Assembly: GCA_046263755.1 (NCBI GenBank)
Contig: JBJYZC010000009.1
Span: forward strand, 56,745-120,744
Length of the DNA stretch: 64,000 nucleotides
Reading direction: 5' to 3'
DNA from: Lachnocurva sp029100405
GTDB lineage: Bacteria > Bacillota > Clostridia > Lachnospirales > Lachnospiraceae
Every line of letters begins with the position of its first letter. The stretch's first letter is position 1. The position numbers and the translations under genes were made by a program. Positions 44,164-53,471 of this stretch are shown one piece after another. The notes beneath the pieces are model-generated. The model worked only from the letters and a program-made list of their open reading frames with translations. It was not told the DNA's origin and did not search any database.

Positions 44164-45222
44164 ATGTCAAAGGAAAAGTATGTTGCTTATGTTGGTACTT
44201 ACACCCATGAAAAGAGCCGGGGAATTCATGTCTATGATGTAGACCCGGACAGCGGTGTTTTCACCTTACGAGGGGTTGCAGAGATCAATAATCCTTCCTA
44301 TCTTACGGTCTCCCGTGATGGGAAGACCCTTTATTCCATCGCAGATGAAGGTGTTGCATCCTTTTCCATCGATGAAAATGGAGACCTGACAAAGACCAGT
44401 GAGAAGTGGATCGGCGGTATGCGAGGCGACTTCGTAGAAGTGGATTCCAAGAACCGTTTCCTCTTTGTCGGTGGTTATCACGACGGTCGTGTCACTATGA
44501 TGCGTTTGAATCCGGACGGAACCATCAACGGAATTGCTTATGGCATTTTCCATAAGGGGACCGGCATCGGGTTTGGCGATCCTCATTTTGATCATGCCAA
44601 GGTCACCTGTGTTCGCCTGACACCGGATGAGAAATTCCTCTGTGCCGTTGATTTCGGCCTGAACCAGGTCAAGGTCTATCGGATCGATTATAATCTGGGC
44701 AATCTCACCATGGTTGACATTATCCGCCCGGAGATCAATGCCGGAGCCAGAGAGATCCGTTTCTCCAAGGACGGAAAATTTGCTTATATCCTGACCGGAC
44801 TCAATAATTCCATCGAAGTCTATCGTTATTCGATTGATGAAAGAGACGAACCGGTCTTCGAGAAGATTCAGGAGGTCAGTGTCTTAAATAAAGACTACGA
44901 AGCAGCTGCATCCTTAAATATGTGCTTTACCTCCACGGAAGATTTTGCCTTTGTCGCAATCGATGCCCTGAATGCCGTTTCCGCTTTAAAGAGGGATACC
45001 GAAACCGGTCTTCTGACCTTTGACGGCTTGACCTATATCAGCGGAGAATATCCGAAATCCATTGTGATCCTGCCGGGGGATAAGTATCTGGTCGTTGCCA
45101 ACCACGACACGAATGATATCCGGACTTTTGAAATGAATCACAAGGGTCATTACTGCCTGATGAAAAATGCGCCGGTACAGATCCATCAGCCCAACCGGAT
45201 CCACATTCACAGATTGAGATAA
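44164..45222 (+). CDS. Lactonase family beta-propeller protein
   Basis: A 352-residue seven-bladed propeller of the YbhE/lactonase family, whose best known member is 6-phosphogluconolactonase. Family marks are YVGTYTHEKSRGIHVYDVD at the N-terminus, NPSYLTVSRDGKTLYSI, and HPHFDHAKVTCVRLTPDEKFL-like segments. AGGAGG precedes the ATG, 2 bases after trhP, so the two are likely co-transcribed. Whether it hydrolyses 6-phosphogluconolactone is not shown; no other pentose phosphate gene is near. Confidence 0.85.
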   Translation: MSKEKYVAYVGTYTHEKSRGIHVYDVDPDSGVFTLRGVAEINNPSYLTVSRDGKTLYSIADEGVASFSIDENGDLTKTSEKWIGGMRGDFVEVDSKNRFLFVGGYHDGRVTMMRLNPDGTINGIAYGIFHKGTGIGFGDPHFDHAKVTCVRLTPDEKFLCAVDFGLNQVKVYRIDYNLGNLTMVDIIRPEINAGAREIRFSKDGKFAYILTGLNNSIEVYRYSIDERDEPVFEKIQEVSVLNKDYEAAASLNMCFTSTEDFAFVAIDALNAVSALKRDTETGLLTFDGLTYISGEYPKSIVILPGDKYLVVANHDTNDIRTFEMNHKGHYCLMKNAPVQIHQPNRIHIHRLR

Positions 45223-45241
45223 GAAGGAAACAGGCTTTCAT

Positions 45242-45272
45242 AACGCCGTGAACATGGTTTCACGGCGTTTCT
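45242..45272 (+). terminator. Terminator after the lactonase-like gene
   Basis: AACGCCGTGAA (45242-45252) and TTCACGGCGTT (45259-45269) pair perfectly around a 6-base loop, followed by a short T-rich tail. Confidence 0.75.
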
Positions 45273-45293
45273 ATTAGCGAGGACATCATTATT

Positions 45294-46409
45294 ATGGCAG
45301 GATCCACCTTTGGAAATCTATTTCGGGTCACGACCTGGGGCGAGTCCCACGGCAAGGCCCTTGGCGCAGTCATTGACGGCTGCCCGGCCGGGCTTTTTCT
45401 TTCGGAAGAAGACATCCAGAAACTTCTGGACCGGCGGAAACCCGGTCAGTCCAAGGCTTCCACGGCAAGAAAAGAAAGTGATCGCTGTGAGATTTTATCC
45501 GGCGTTTTCGAGGGGAAAACGACCGGTACTCCGATCTCTGTTATTGTCTGGAATGCCGACCAGCATTCCGGGGACTATTCGAATATTGCAGATGTCTTTC
45601 GACCCGGTCATGCGGATTATCCTTTCCAGATCAAGTACGGGATCCGAGACTACCGGGGCGGCGGACGTTCCTCCGGCCGGGAAACCATCGGCCGTGTGAT
45701 CGGCGGTGCCGTTGCAGAAAAGGTTCTGTCTCAGCTTGGAATTACTTTTCTTACCTACGCTAAGTCCATCGGTCCGGTGACCGTTGGAAAGATAGACCCG
45801 GCCTATATTTCACAGAATCCCTTCTATCTGCCGGATCCGAAGGCGGCCAAAGAGGCAGCTGAGCTTCTGGATCATGCCAGGGAAGAGAGAGACTCTCTGG
45901 GTGGATCCATCGAGTGCCGGATCCAGGGGCTGCCGGTGGGAATCGGCGAGCCGGTCTTCGACAAACTGGATGCCGATCTGGCCAAGGCCATGCTGTCGAT
46001 CGGCGCCGTCAAGGGCTTCGAGATCGGAGACGGCTTTGCAGCAGCATCTTTAAGAGGATCGGAGAATAATGATGGCTTTGCCCTGGAAACCGGCCTTAAC
46101 GGATCTCAATCTGACAAAAATAAAATCATAAAAACCAGCAACCACTCCGGGGGGACTCTGGGTGGCATGTCGGATGGCTCCGAATTAGTTTTTCGTGTGG
46201 CAGTTAAGCCGACCCCGTCGATCAGTCGGCCGCAGAAGACGGTCAGGCAGAATGCCGATGGCTTTCTTGAGACCGAGATTCAAATCCACGGCCGCCACGA
46301 TCCCGTGATCGTTCCGCGGGCGGTTGTTGTGGTCGAAAGCATGGCAGCCATGACCCTTCTGGATCTCTATCTGAGAAGCCTTGTCAACCGAATGGATGAA
46401 CTGGATTAG
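45294..46409 (+). CDS. aroC: Chorismate synthase
   Basis: A 371-residue FMN-dependent enzyme forming chorismate from EPSP, the last common step of aromatic amino acid synthesis. Conserved parts are TWGESHGKALGAVIDGCPAG, the GRSSGRETIGRVIGGAVA region and ENNDGFALETG. It stands alone between two hairpins, away from other aro genes. Chorismate is also the source of prephenate used by TrhP, encoded 1.1 kb upstream. Confidence 0.97.
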   Translation: MAGSTFGNLFRVTTWGESHGKALGAVIDGCPAGLFLSEEDIQKLLDRRKPGQSKASTARKESDRCEILSGVFEGKTTGTPISVIVWNADQHSGDYSNIADVFRPGHADYPFQIKYGIRDYRGGGRSSGRETIGRVIGGAVAEKVLSQLGITFLTYAKSIGPVTVGKIDPAYISQNPFYLPDPKAAKEAAELLDHAREERDSLGGSIECRIQGLPVGIGEPVFDKLDADLAKAMLSIGAVKGFEIGDGFAAASLRGSENNDGFALETGLNGSQSDKNKIIKTSNHSGGTLGGMSDGSELVFRVAVKPTPSISRPQKTVRQNADGFLETEIQIHGRHDPVIVPRAVVVVESMAAMTLLDLYLRSLVNRMDELD

Positions 46410-46456
46410 CATTTCTCTCGTGAGATGAGCAGATGAGAGCTTGAACAAGTAAGCGA

Positions 46457-46482
46457 AAATGAGTGGCAATTGCCACTCATTT
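46457..46482. terminator. Perfect 26-base palindrome between aroC and tgt
   Basis: AAATGAGTGGCAA (46457-46469) is followed immediately by its exact reverse complement (46470-46482), giving an 11-pair stem if four bases form the loop. Only a short T-rich tail follows, so it may be a weak terminator of aroC or a protein-binding site upstream of tgt. Confidence 0.65.
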
Positions 46483-46506
46483 CATTCAATATCATTAAGG
46501 AATCAT

Positions 46507-47658
46507 ATGTCAAAGAAATCAACCTATAAGATCTTAAAACAAGACGGTCTGGCAAAACGTGCCGAATTTACAACCGTGCATGGCACAGTCCAGACTCCGC
46601 TTTTTATGAATGTGGCAACCGTTGCTGCGATCAAGGGCGCTGTTTCCACCGATGACCTCCATGCCATCGATACCCAGGTCGCCCTGTCGAATACCTACCA
46701 TCTTCATGTCCGGACCGGAGACAAGCTGATCCATGATCTGGGCGGCCTCCATAAGTTCATGGTCTGGGACCGGCCCATCCTGACCGATTCCGGCGGATTC
46801 CAGGTCTATTCTCTGGCAAAGCTTCGGAATATCAAGGAAGAGGGCGTCACTTTCCAGTCTCATATCGACGGACATCGGATCTTCATGGGACCGGAAGAAT
46901 CCATGACCATCCAGTCCAATCTGGCTTCGACCATCGCCATGGCCTTTGATGAATGTCCGCCGGCTCTGGCCGAGAGAAGCTATGTCGAGCATTCCGTCGC
47001 CAGGACCGAGCGCTGGCTCAAGCGTTGCAAGATTAAGATGGACTGGCTGAATAATCAGGAGACTACGATCAATAAGAGTCAGCTCTTGTTCGGAATCAAT
47101 CAGGGAGCTATTTACCCGGATATCCGGATCGAAAATGCCAAAAGGATCTCGGATCTGAATCTGGACGGCTATGCAGTCGGCGGTTTGGCGGTCGGTGAGA
47201 CAGCCGAACAGATGTATGACATCATCGAGCAGACGACCCCCTACCTGCCCAAGGACAAGCCGACCTATCTTATGGGAGTAGGTACGCCTCAGAATATTCT
47301 GGAAGCCGTGGAACGCGGCATCGATTTCTTCGACTGCGTCTATCCGTCAAGGAACGGTCGTCATGGCCATGTCTATACCCATAAGGGGAAAATTAATCTC
47401 ACGAACAAGAAGTATGAGACCGACATGGCTCCAATCGAAGAAGGATGCCAGTGTCCGGCCTGCCGAACCTATTCCAGGGCATATATTCATCATCTTTTCA
47501 AGGCAAAGGAGATGCTTGGAATGCGGCTCGCGGTCCTGCACAATCTCTATTTCTACAATCATCTGATGGAAGAGATCCGGGGAGCCATCGAAGAAGGCAA
47601 TTATCATCAGTGGAAGGAAGAGACCATAGATGCCATGAATGAGTATGGGAAGGGCTGA
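46507..47658 (+). CDS. tgt: Queuine/preQ1 tRNA-guanine transglycosylase
   Basis: A 383-residue enzyme that exchanges G34 for a queuosine precursor in GUN tRNAs. It shows PILTDSGGFQVYSLA, GGLAVGET, the catalytic aspartate region FDCVYPSRNGRHG and the zinc site CQCPACRTYSRAYIHHL. ATG 46507 has AAGGA 5 bases upstream; the longer frame from 46459 would read through the palindrome and is rejected. yajC follows as in many Bacillota. Confidence 0.97.
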   Translation: MSKKSTYKILKQDGLAKRAEFTTVHGTVQTPLFMNVATVAAIKGAVSTDDLHAIDTQVALSNTYHLHVRTGDKLIHDLGGLHKFMVWDRPILTDSGGFQVYSLAKLRNIKEEGVTFQSHIDGHRIFMGPEESMTIQSNLASTIAMAFDECPPALAERSYVEHSVARTERWLKRCKIKMDWLNNQETTINKSQLLFGINQGAIYPDIRIENAKRISDLNLDGYAVGGLAVGETAEQMYDIIEQTTPYLPKDKPTYLMGVGTPQNILEAVERGIDFFDCVYPSRNGRHGHVYTHKGKINLTNKKYETDMAPIEEGCQCPACRTYSRAYIHHLFKAKEMLGMRLAVLHNLYFYNHLMEEIRGAIEEGNYHQWKEETIDAMNEYGKG

Positions 47659-47694
47659 TTGATTCATACAGGGCATGGGCAGGCCATTCCATCC

Positions 47695-47723
47695 TTGCAA
47701 TCCCGACCGGCATTCGATAGAAT
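47695..47723 (+). promoter_or_regulatory. Promoter before yajC
   Basis: TTGCAA (47695-47700), a 17-base spacer and TAGAAT (47718-47723) lie about 40 bases before yajC. Confidence 0.6.
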
Positions 47724-47761
47724 ATTAGAGGTTTTGTTATTTTTTAATTGGAGGTATTACT

Positions 47762-48106
47762 ATGATTTTAGCATCATCTGCAGGAAGCAGCGGAATTATC
47801 ATGATCCTTTGGATCGTAATTCTCTTTGCATTTATGTATTTCCTTATGATCCGTCCTCAGCAGAAGGAGACCAAGAAGAAGAACGCTATGATGGAGAGCC
47901 TGGCTGTAGGCGATACCGTTCTTACCACCAGCGGCTTCTATGGTGTTGTAATTGACATTTCGGATGACGATACCATTATTGTAGAGTTCGGTAATAACAA
48001 GAACTGCCGGATCCCCATGCAGAAGGCTGCTATCTCCGCAGTGGAAAAGCCGGAAGATGCCGTTTCTTCTGATAACAATGATAAGAAGGACGAGAAGAAA
48101 AAGTGA
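47762..48106 (+). CDS. yajC: Preprotein translocase subunit YajC
   Basis: A 114-residue accessory subunit of the Sec translocon. One N-terminal transmembrane helix (about 10-32) ends in YFLMIRPQQKETKKKNAMMESL, the family signature, followed by GDTVLTTSGFYGVVI. The C-terminal tail is Lys/Asp-rich. GGAGG precedes the ATG. tgt-yajC adjacency is conserved; secDF does not follow here. Confidence 0.96.
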   Translation: MILASSAGSSGIIMILWIVILFAFMYFLMIRPQQKETKKKNAMMESLAVGDTVLTTSGFYGVVIDISDDDTIIVEFGNNKNCRIPMQKAAISAVEKPEDAVSSDNNDKKDEKKK

Positions 48107-48129
48107 TTTGATCCGAAAGGACCGGGAAA

Positions 48130-49899
48130 ATGACTATATTTGATGTATTGACATTGATCGGCGGAATTGCTCTTTTCCTCTACGGAATGCATATCATGGG
48201 CAATGCCCTGACGCGGGCGGCCGGCAATAAACTGGAAGGCCTCCTGGAGAGACTCACCAAGACCACCATCATGGGCGTCCTGCTCGGAGCCGGTGTTACA
48301 GCGGTGATCCAGTCGTCCGGTGCGACCACGGTCATGGTCGTCGGCTTTGTTAATTCCGGAATCATGAAGCTTTCACAGGCAGTTGGAATTATCATGGGAG
48401 CCAATATCGGTACGACCATTACTGCCTGGATTCTTTCCCTGACCGGTATTCAGGGTGATTCCATTTTTGTCAATCTTTTGAAGCCTACATCCTGGACTCC
48501 GATTCTGGCTTTGATTGGCATTATTTTCGTCATGTTTCTGAAGGATGAGAAAAAGCATGACATCGGTGAGATCTTCCTGGGCTTTGCTGTTCTCATGTTC
48601 GGCATGACTACAATGACCAATGCGGCGGCGCCTCTGGCCAATATGCCATCCTTCACCAACATGCTTCTGAGATTCTCGAATCCGGTATTCGGAATCCTCG
48701 CAGGCACCATTTTGACAGCGGCCTTGCAGAGCTCCTCCGCATCGGTCGGAATTTTACAGGCACTCTGTATGACAGGAACGGTTCCCTATGGGGTGGCTCT
48801 TCCGATTATCATGGGCCAGAACATCGGTACCTGTGTGACCGCTATGATCTCTTCCATTGGAGCCAAGAAGAATGCTCAGCGTGCGGCCTTTATCCATCTC
48901 TATTTTAACTTGATCGGAACGCTGATCTTCATCACGGTTTATTACAGCTTGAATGCCGTTTTCCATTTTCCTCTTACAAGTGAAGCAGCAACGCCTGCCG
49001 GCATTGCAATTGTACATTCAGCCTTCAATATCATCTGTACGCTTTTCTGGCTGCCATTTAATAAGGTTCTGGTCAAGCTTGCTATGATGACCATTCGCGG
49101 CAATGATGACGATGAAGTGGAGACCGGAGAATTCACTCAGGAGCTGTCTCTTCTCGATGAACGTTTCCTGGAGCGCCCTGCATTTGCTGTTGCTCAGGTT
49201 GTCACGGTTTCGAATCGGATGGCTGATTTGACCAGACAGTGCCTGTTTGATGCAACGGATTATATGCTGCAGAGGAAATCGAAGATGAAAAAGAGGGCAG
49301 TTGCACTGGAAAGCGCCATTGACCTCTACGAGGATCAGCTGGGATCCTATCTGGTCAAGCTTTCCGGACGGTCTCTCTCCTTGAGGGACAGTGAGACGGT
49401 ATCGACCATTCTTCACAGTATCAGTAACTTTGAACGAATCTCCGATCATTCCCTGAATCTGGTCGAGACGACCGACGACATGATAAAGGACGATTCCAAG
49501 TTTTCTGACAAGGCAATGAAGGAACTGCAGATCTATATCAGTGCCGTTCGGGAGATCGTTGATATCACGGTCAATGCATTTTCTCATAATGATATTCGTG
49601 CAGCTTACAGTATCGAGCCTCTGGAAGAGGTCATCGATAATCTGAATAGTAAGGCCAAGAAACATCATGTCAAGAGAATGCAGTCCGGCGAATGCACCAT
49701 GGGCCTGTCCGTCCTGATCGAAGATACTTACATCAATCTGGAGCGGATCTCTGACCACTGCAGCAATATCGGTGTCACACTGATCCAGATCAGTGCAGAT
49801 GAATTTGATACCCATGAGTATCTGGACACCCTCCGCGAGGAGAGAACACCGGAATTCGCCAAGAAATTTGATGAATATAAGGCGAAGTATCACTTCTGA
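48130..49899 (+). CDS. Na/Pi cotransporter family protein with PhoU-like domain
   Basis: A 589-residue membrane protein of the NptA/YjbB/YqeW type. Two inverted transport repeats with QSSGATTVMVVGFVNSG and QSSSASVGILQAL define the Na-dependent phosphate transporter fold (about residues 1-310). The cytoplasmic C-terminal part (about 345-560) has the helical PhoU-like pattern (two ISNFERISDHSLN/LERISDHCSN repeats). It may export or import phosphate. In Bacillus the related yqeW lies near mtaB, and here it is about 9 kb from mtaB. No phosphate regulatory gene is nearby. Confidence 0.92.
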   Translation: MTIFDVLTLIGGIALFLYGMHIMGNALTRAAGNKLEGLLERLTKTTIMGVLLGAGVTAVIQSSGATTVMVVGFVNSGIMKLSQAVGIIMGANIGTTITAWILSLTGIQGDSIFVNLLKPTSWTPILALIGIIFVMFLKDEKKHDIGEIFLGFAVLMFGMTTMTNAAAPLANMPSFTNMLLRFSNPVFGILAGTILTAALQSSSASVGILQALCMTGTVPYGVALPIIMGQNIGTCVTAMISSIGAKKNAQRAAFIHLYFNLIGTLIFITVYYSLNAVFHFPLTSEAATPAGIAIVHSAFNIICTLFWLPFNKVLVKLAMMTIRGNDDDEVETGEFTQELSLLDERFLERPAFAVAQVVTVSNRMADLTRQCLFDATDYMLQRKSKMKKRAVALESAIDLYEDQLGSYLVKLSGRSLSLRDSETVSTILHSISNFERISDHSLNLVETTDDMIKDDSKFSDKAMKELQIYISAVREIVDITVNAFSHNDIRAAYSIEPLEEVIDNLNSKAKKHHVKRMQSGECTMGLSVLIEDTYINLERISDHCSNIGVTLIQISADEFDTHEYLDTLREERTPEFAKKFDEYKAKYHF

Positions 49900-49931
49900 G
49901 CTGGTTACTGCAATAACTGAGAGCAGGAAAA

Positions 49932-50234
49932 TAGGCTTGTTCAGACTTGTTCAGGCATGATCATGCTTGTTCAGGCTTGCTCAGGCCTGAAATATCGTAA
50001 CGGAGAGGGAATTTGAAAATTACGATAGTGAGACCTGGAAAAAAGGCTTGTTTAGGCCTGAAATATCGTAATAGAGATAGAAAATCTAAAATCCGATAGT
50101 GGAAGGAGGCTTTCACTATCGGATTTTTTTCAGTTACGTGATATAAAGATAATTCACTACACTTGACCGAAGTCTACTATCGGATTTTTGAAGATTGAGT
50201 ATTATTACGATAAATGCGCAAGGCTTGTTTGAAC
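49932..50234. repeat. Degenerate intergenic repeat region
   Basis: This AT-rich gap holds at least six variants of GGCTTGTTCAGGC (near 49933, 49946, 49965, 49974, 50045 and 50221) and two imperfect copies of a 71-base unit (49974-50044 and 50045-50115) that share GGCCTGAAATATCGTAA. In the first copy TATCGTAA and TTACGATA are complementary; in the second the downstream arm pairs with the terminator sequence. A further fragment, ACTATCGGATTTTT, appears near 50174. No gene is seen. Confidence 0.75.
50088..50130 (+). terminator. Terminator after the Na/Pi cotransporter
   Basis: AAAATCCGATAGTG (50088-50101) pairs perfectly with CACTATCGGATTTT (50114-50127) around a 12-base loop, and seven T (50124-50130) follow. 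It is part of the repeat region. Confidence 0.85.
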
Positions 50235-50428
50235 ATACTATATTTTAGAGAAATGCATCTGATACGTTATTTTTGGATATTTTTATAATCAAAAAATAAA
50301 ATTGAAAAGTACATAACTGCATGATAATATAAAATCAAAGCTTAAATATAACAATAATACACGATTGAGTTCAAATGCCTTTGCTATGTTAGCTGTAGTG
50401 AAATATGTCCAAAAAAGGAGCTGGGAAT

Positions 50429-50818
50429 ATGAAAAGAACTATATCTATTTTAGCAGTCGCAGTTGCATATTTATTACTATTGGGTTGTACTTCAAATAAG
50501 ACAGATGTCAGTAGCACTATGAACATTGATCCAAAAGGCATTGAAGAGATCACGGCTTCTTCCCAGATGTCGAATCCGAAACAAGATATTGTATTGAAAA
50601 AGGATCAGGTGGAAGAACTTGTCAAAAAGCTAAATTCTTACTCTCTGAAAGAGATCCAAGACGATGATAAGAAGGGATGGCAGTATGCCTTTACGATCGA
50701 AAGAAAGGGAGATGACAAGACACAAATTTCTTTCATCGATCATACCGTTCAAGTGGATGATAAGACATATGAAGTGAAGGACTATAAGCCGGAAGATTTT
50801 TCGTATCTCTTTGAGTGA
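50429..50818 (+). CDS. Small lipoprotein of unknown function
   Basis: A 129-residue predicted lipoprotein: MKRTISILAVAVAYLLLLGC gives a signal with lipobox LLGC (Cys20). The mature part is hydrophilic, with VLKKDQVEELVKKLNSYSLKEI and a beta-strand pattern WQYAFTIERKGDDKTQISFIDHTVQVDDKTYEVKDY. I do not recognise a family. ATG 50429 follows AAAGGAG by 8 bases; an upstream ATG at 50405 would add eight residues. Codon use and the flanks are clearly more AT-rich than neighbouring genes, which suggests recent acquisition. It stands alone. Confidence 0.75.
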   Translation: MKRTISILAVAVAYLLLLGCTSNKTDVSSTMNIDPKGIEEITASSQMSNPKQDIVLKKDQVEELVKKLNSYSLKEIQDDDKKGWQYAFTIERKGDDKTQISFIDHTVQVDDKTYEVKDYKPEDFSYLFE

Positions 50819-50924
50819 AGTTTTCTGTTGGAACAGATGATCCTGATCAAGCATTCATTAGAATTACTTATCATATTAATTAGAAATTGCCAATACAATT
50901 CAGCAAAAAATCTGATGCTTCAAA

Positions 50925-50953
50925 TTGCATTTTCAATAAGTAATACTTATAAT
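50925..50953 (+). promoter_or_regulatory. Promoter of the purine permease gene
   Basis: TTGCAT (50925-50930), a 17-base spacer and TATAAT (50948-50953) fit well. The leader then holds the hairpin ACTAAGCT (50972-50979) and AGCTTAGT (50987-50994) just before GGAGG. I see no purine riboswitch core. Confidence 0.7.
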
Positions 50954-51015
50954 TGATAAGTAATTAATTTTACTAAGCTTTCGATCAGCTTAGTGGATCA
51001 GTGGAGGATTTTGTA

Positions 51016-52392
51016 ATGGAAAACTTCTTTAAACTGAAGGAGAAGGGTACCAATGTCAGAACAGAGGTACTCGGAGGTCTGACGACCTTCATGACAATGG
51101 CCTATATTTTGGCCGTCAACCCGACAATTCTTAGCAATGCCGGTATGGATTCGGAGGCAGTTCTGATTGCAACCTGTCTCGCTTCCTTTGTTGGAACCAT
51201 TTGTATGGCTCTTTTGGCAAACCTGCCTTTCGCACTGGCTCCCGGTATGGGATTGAATGCTTTCTTTGCATTCACGGTTTGCGGTTCTATGGGTTATCCC
51301 TGGCAGCTGGCTCTTTTCGCTGTCTTTATCGAAGGAATTATCTTCATCCTTTTGACCTTGACTAATGTACGTGAAGCGATCTTCAATGCCATTCCTATGT
51401 GCTTGAAGAAAGGCGTTGGCGCCGGTATCGGTCTCTTTGTTGCCTTCATCGGACTGCAGGATGCAAAGCTTGTTGTTAGTTCCGATTCGACATTGGTGAC
51501 CAATGTTGACTTCGCAGGCAACTGGCATACCATGGGCATTGTTGCCGTTGTTGCACTGATAGGTCTGGTCCTGATCGCAATTCTTGAATACAAGAAGGTC
51601 CCGGGTGCTATCCTGATCGGTATCATCGTAACATGGCTTCTTGATATGATCATGCAGGCAGCAGGCGTCTATGTTCCGGATCCGAAACACGGATTCTATT
51701 CCGTATTCCCGTCCATGCATTTGACCAACTTCTCCAAGCTGGGTGAGACTTTCGGACAGGCATTTAACTTTGCAGCATTCGGTAAAGTTCGTATCTTCGA
51801 TTTCTTCGTTATTATGTTCTCTTTCCTGTTTGTCGATATTTTCGATACCATCGGAACTCTGATCGGTGTATCGGATCGTGCAGGAATGCTGGATAAGGAC
51901 GGAAAACTTCCGGAAATCAAGAACGCACTGCTTGCAGATGCAATCGCAACCAGCGCAGGCGCTGTTTTCGGTACAAGCACCACCACTACTTTCGTAGAGT
52001 CTTCTGCCGGTGTTGGAGCCGGTGCAAGAACCGGTCTGGCTTCTGTTGTCACCGGACTGCTTTTCCTGGTAGCAATTTTCTTCGCCCCGATCTTTACTTC
52101 GATTCCGGGCTTTGCAATTGCTCCGGCACTTCTGTATGTCGGCTTCCTGATGCTGTCCTCTGTCAAGGATATTGACTTTAGTAACATTCGTGAAGGCCTG
52201 CCGGCATTTCTTACCGTACTGTGCATGCCTTTGATGTACTCCATCGCTGAGGGCATCTCCGTCGGCATTATCTCTTATGTTGTGATCAACCTGATCTGCA
52301 ACCTGCTTGGCAAGAAGGAAGATAAGGTCAGCATCACCCCTCTGATGTATGTACTTGCAGTGATCTTCGTATTGAAGTATATCTTCCTGTAA
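51016..52392 (+). CDS. NCS2 family purine permease (PbuG/AzgA type)
   Basis: A 458-residue transporter with about 12-14 membrane helices, of the AzgA-like branch for hypoxanthine, guanine or adenine. Family motifs: EVLGGLTTFMTMAYILAVNP, LPFALAPGMGLNAFFAFTV, VDIFDTIGTLIGVSDRAGML and GTSTTTTFVESSAGVGAGARTGLASV. ATG 51016 has GGAGG 8 bases upstream. It is monocistronic with its own promoter and terminator. Confidence 0.93.
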   Translation: MENFFKLKEKGTNVRTEVLGGLTTFMTMAYILAVNPTILSNAGMDSEAVLIATCLASFVGTICMALLANLPFALAPGMGLNAFFAFTVCGSMGYPWQLALFAVFIEGIIFILLTLTNVREAIFNAIPMCLKKGVGAGIGLFVAFIGLQDAKLVVSSDSTLVTNVDFAGNWHTMGIVAVVALIGLVLIAILEYKKVPGAILIGIIVTWLLDMIMQAAGVYVPDPKHGFYSVFPSMHLTNFSKLGETFGQAFNFAAFGKVRIFDFFVIMFSFLFVDIFDTIGTLIGVSDRAGMLDKDGKLPEIKNALLADAIATSAGAVFGTSTTTTFVESSAGVGAGARTGLASVVTGLLFLVAIFFAPIFTSIPGFAIAPALLYVGFLMLSSVKDIDFSNIREGLPAFLTVLCMPLMYSIAEGISVGIISYVVINLICNLLGKKEDKVSITPLMYVLAVIFVLKYIFL

Positions 52393-52438
52393 TTCGACAC
52401 AGACAATTTCAGATCGTTTCAGGATTAGTTGAAGTCAG

Positions 52439-52495
52439 AAACTCTCGGTTCTTTTCCCGGCTGTATTGGCGGGGAAAGGGACCGGGAGTTTTTTT
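52439..52495 (+). terminator. Strong terminator after the purine permease
   Basis: A long stem joins AAACTCTCGGTTC and onward (52439-52458) to GGGACCGGGAGTTT (52478-52491) with several G-U pairs, about 20 positions in all, followed by T7 (52489-52495). Confidence 0.9.
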
Positions 52496-52656
52496 CTGGC
52501 CTGGAATGGAGCAGTGCTTTCACAATCTTCCATTTACTGAACGACTGCTTACTGTCTCTTGTATTTTTCCCCGATATAGTAGAAAATAATGAAGACAGTT
52601 GAAGGATCCGCATACAACCCTTGCGATCCGTAAGAGCAGTAGGAAAGGACAAGAGC

Positions 52657-53445
52657 TTGGCAGCAATTGTAACCGGCGGTGGTTCCGGCATAGGCTTTGA
52701 AATTGCAAAGATCCTCTATCTGGAAGAAGGCCAGGATCTGATCCTGGTCGGGAGAAATGTAGACCGGCTCCAAGCTGCAAAGCTATGCCTTGAGAAGGAG
52801 CTTTTGAGGAAGAAGCCTTCGATTCACATCTATCCCCTGGATGTCTCCGATTTATCTGCTTGCATTACATTTCACAACAAATTTGAAGAAAGTAAACTTC
52901 CTCTTGCCTACCTTATCAATGCCGCCGGATTTGGAACGATTGGCTCTTTTCTGGAAACAGACCTGGAAAAGGAAGCCTGTGAGACAGATACCAACTGCAG
53001 GGGTCTCCTTCAGATGACAAAGCTTTTTTTGCCTGACCTTATTAAGAGAAAAGGAAAACTCTTAAATGTGGCATCTTCCGCTGGATATATGCCCGGAAGT
53101 CCCGGCATGGCCGTCTATTATGCAACGAAAGCCTATGTCCTTTCTCTGACCCGTTCCATCCAGGCAGAGAAGGAAGTAAGAGAGAGTAAGGTCTTGATTT
53201 CCGCCCTCTGTCCCGGACCGGTGCAGACGGATTTTTCGGAGAAGGCCGGAGGCCTTTCTACGGCAGGACCTGGTTCGATTTCGGCACAGGCCTGCGCCCG
53301 GGCAGCGGTTCGCGGCTTGAAAAAAGGCAGGCATCTGATCATTCCGGGCCTTTTGATGAAATTTACATATCCTTTTGCCAGAATACTGCCGGCGTCTTTC
53401 CTGCTTTATTTCGCAAGGAAACATCAGGAACATAAGATGAAATAA
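52657..53445 (+). CDS. Short-chain dehydrogenase/reductase
   Basis: A 262-residue SDR enzyme. The nucleotide motif is TGGGSGIGFEIA at the N-terminus, NAAGFG lies in the middle, and the catalytic YxxxK is YYATK with an upstream serine in VASSAGYMPG. A hydrophobic C-terminal stretch may associate with membrane. TTG 52657 has AAAGG 8 bases upstream, which I prefer to the longer frame from 52621. It is followed after 26 bases by an acyltransferase-like gene and then a zinc-ribbon membrane protein, a likely operon. Substrate unknown; lipids or acyl compounds are plausible from the neighbours. Confidence 0.88.
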   Translation: MAAIVTGGGSGIGFEIAKILYLEEGQDLILVGRNVDRLQAAKLCLEKELLRKKPSIHIYPLDVSDLSACITFHNKFEESKLPLAYLINAAGFGTIGSFLETDLEKEACETDTNCRGLLQMTKLFLPDLIKRKGKLLNVASSAGYMPGSPGMAVYYATKAYVLSLTRSIQAEKEVRESKVLISALCPGPVQTDFSEKAGGLSTAGPGSISAQACARAAVRGLKKGRHLIIPGLLMKFTYPFARILPASFLLYFARKHQEHKMK

Positions 53446-53471
53446 CGATATCAGCCGAGAGGACTATATAA

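Noticed and set aside
50954..51015. Purine riboswitch before the purine permease
   Set aside because: The conserved three-way junction core could not be found; only a short hairpin is present in a leader of about 60 bases.
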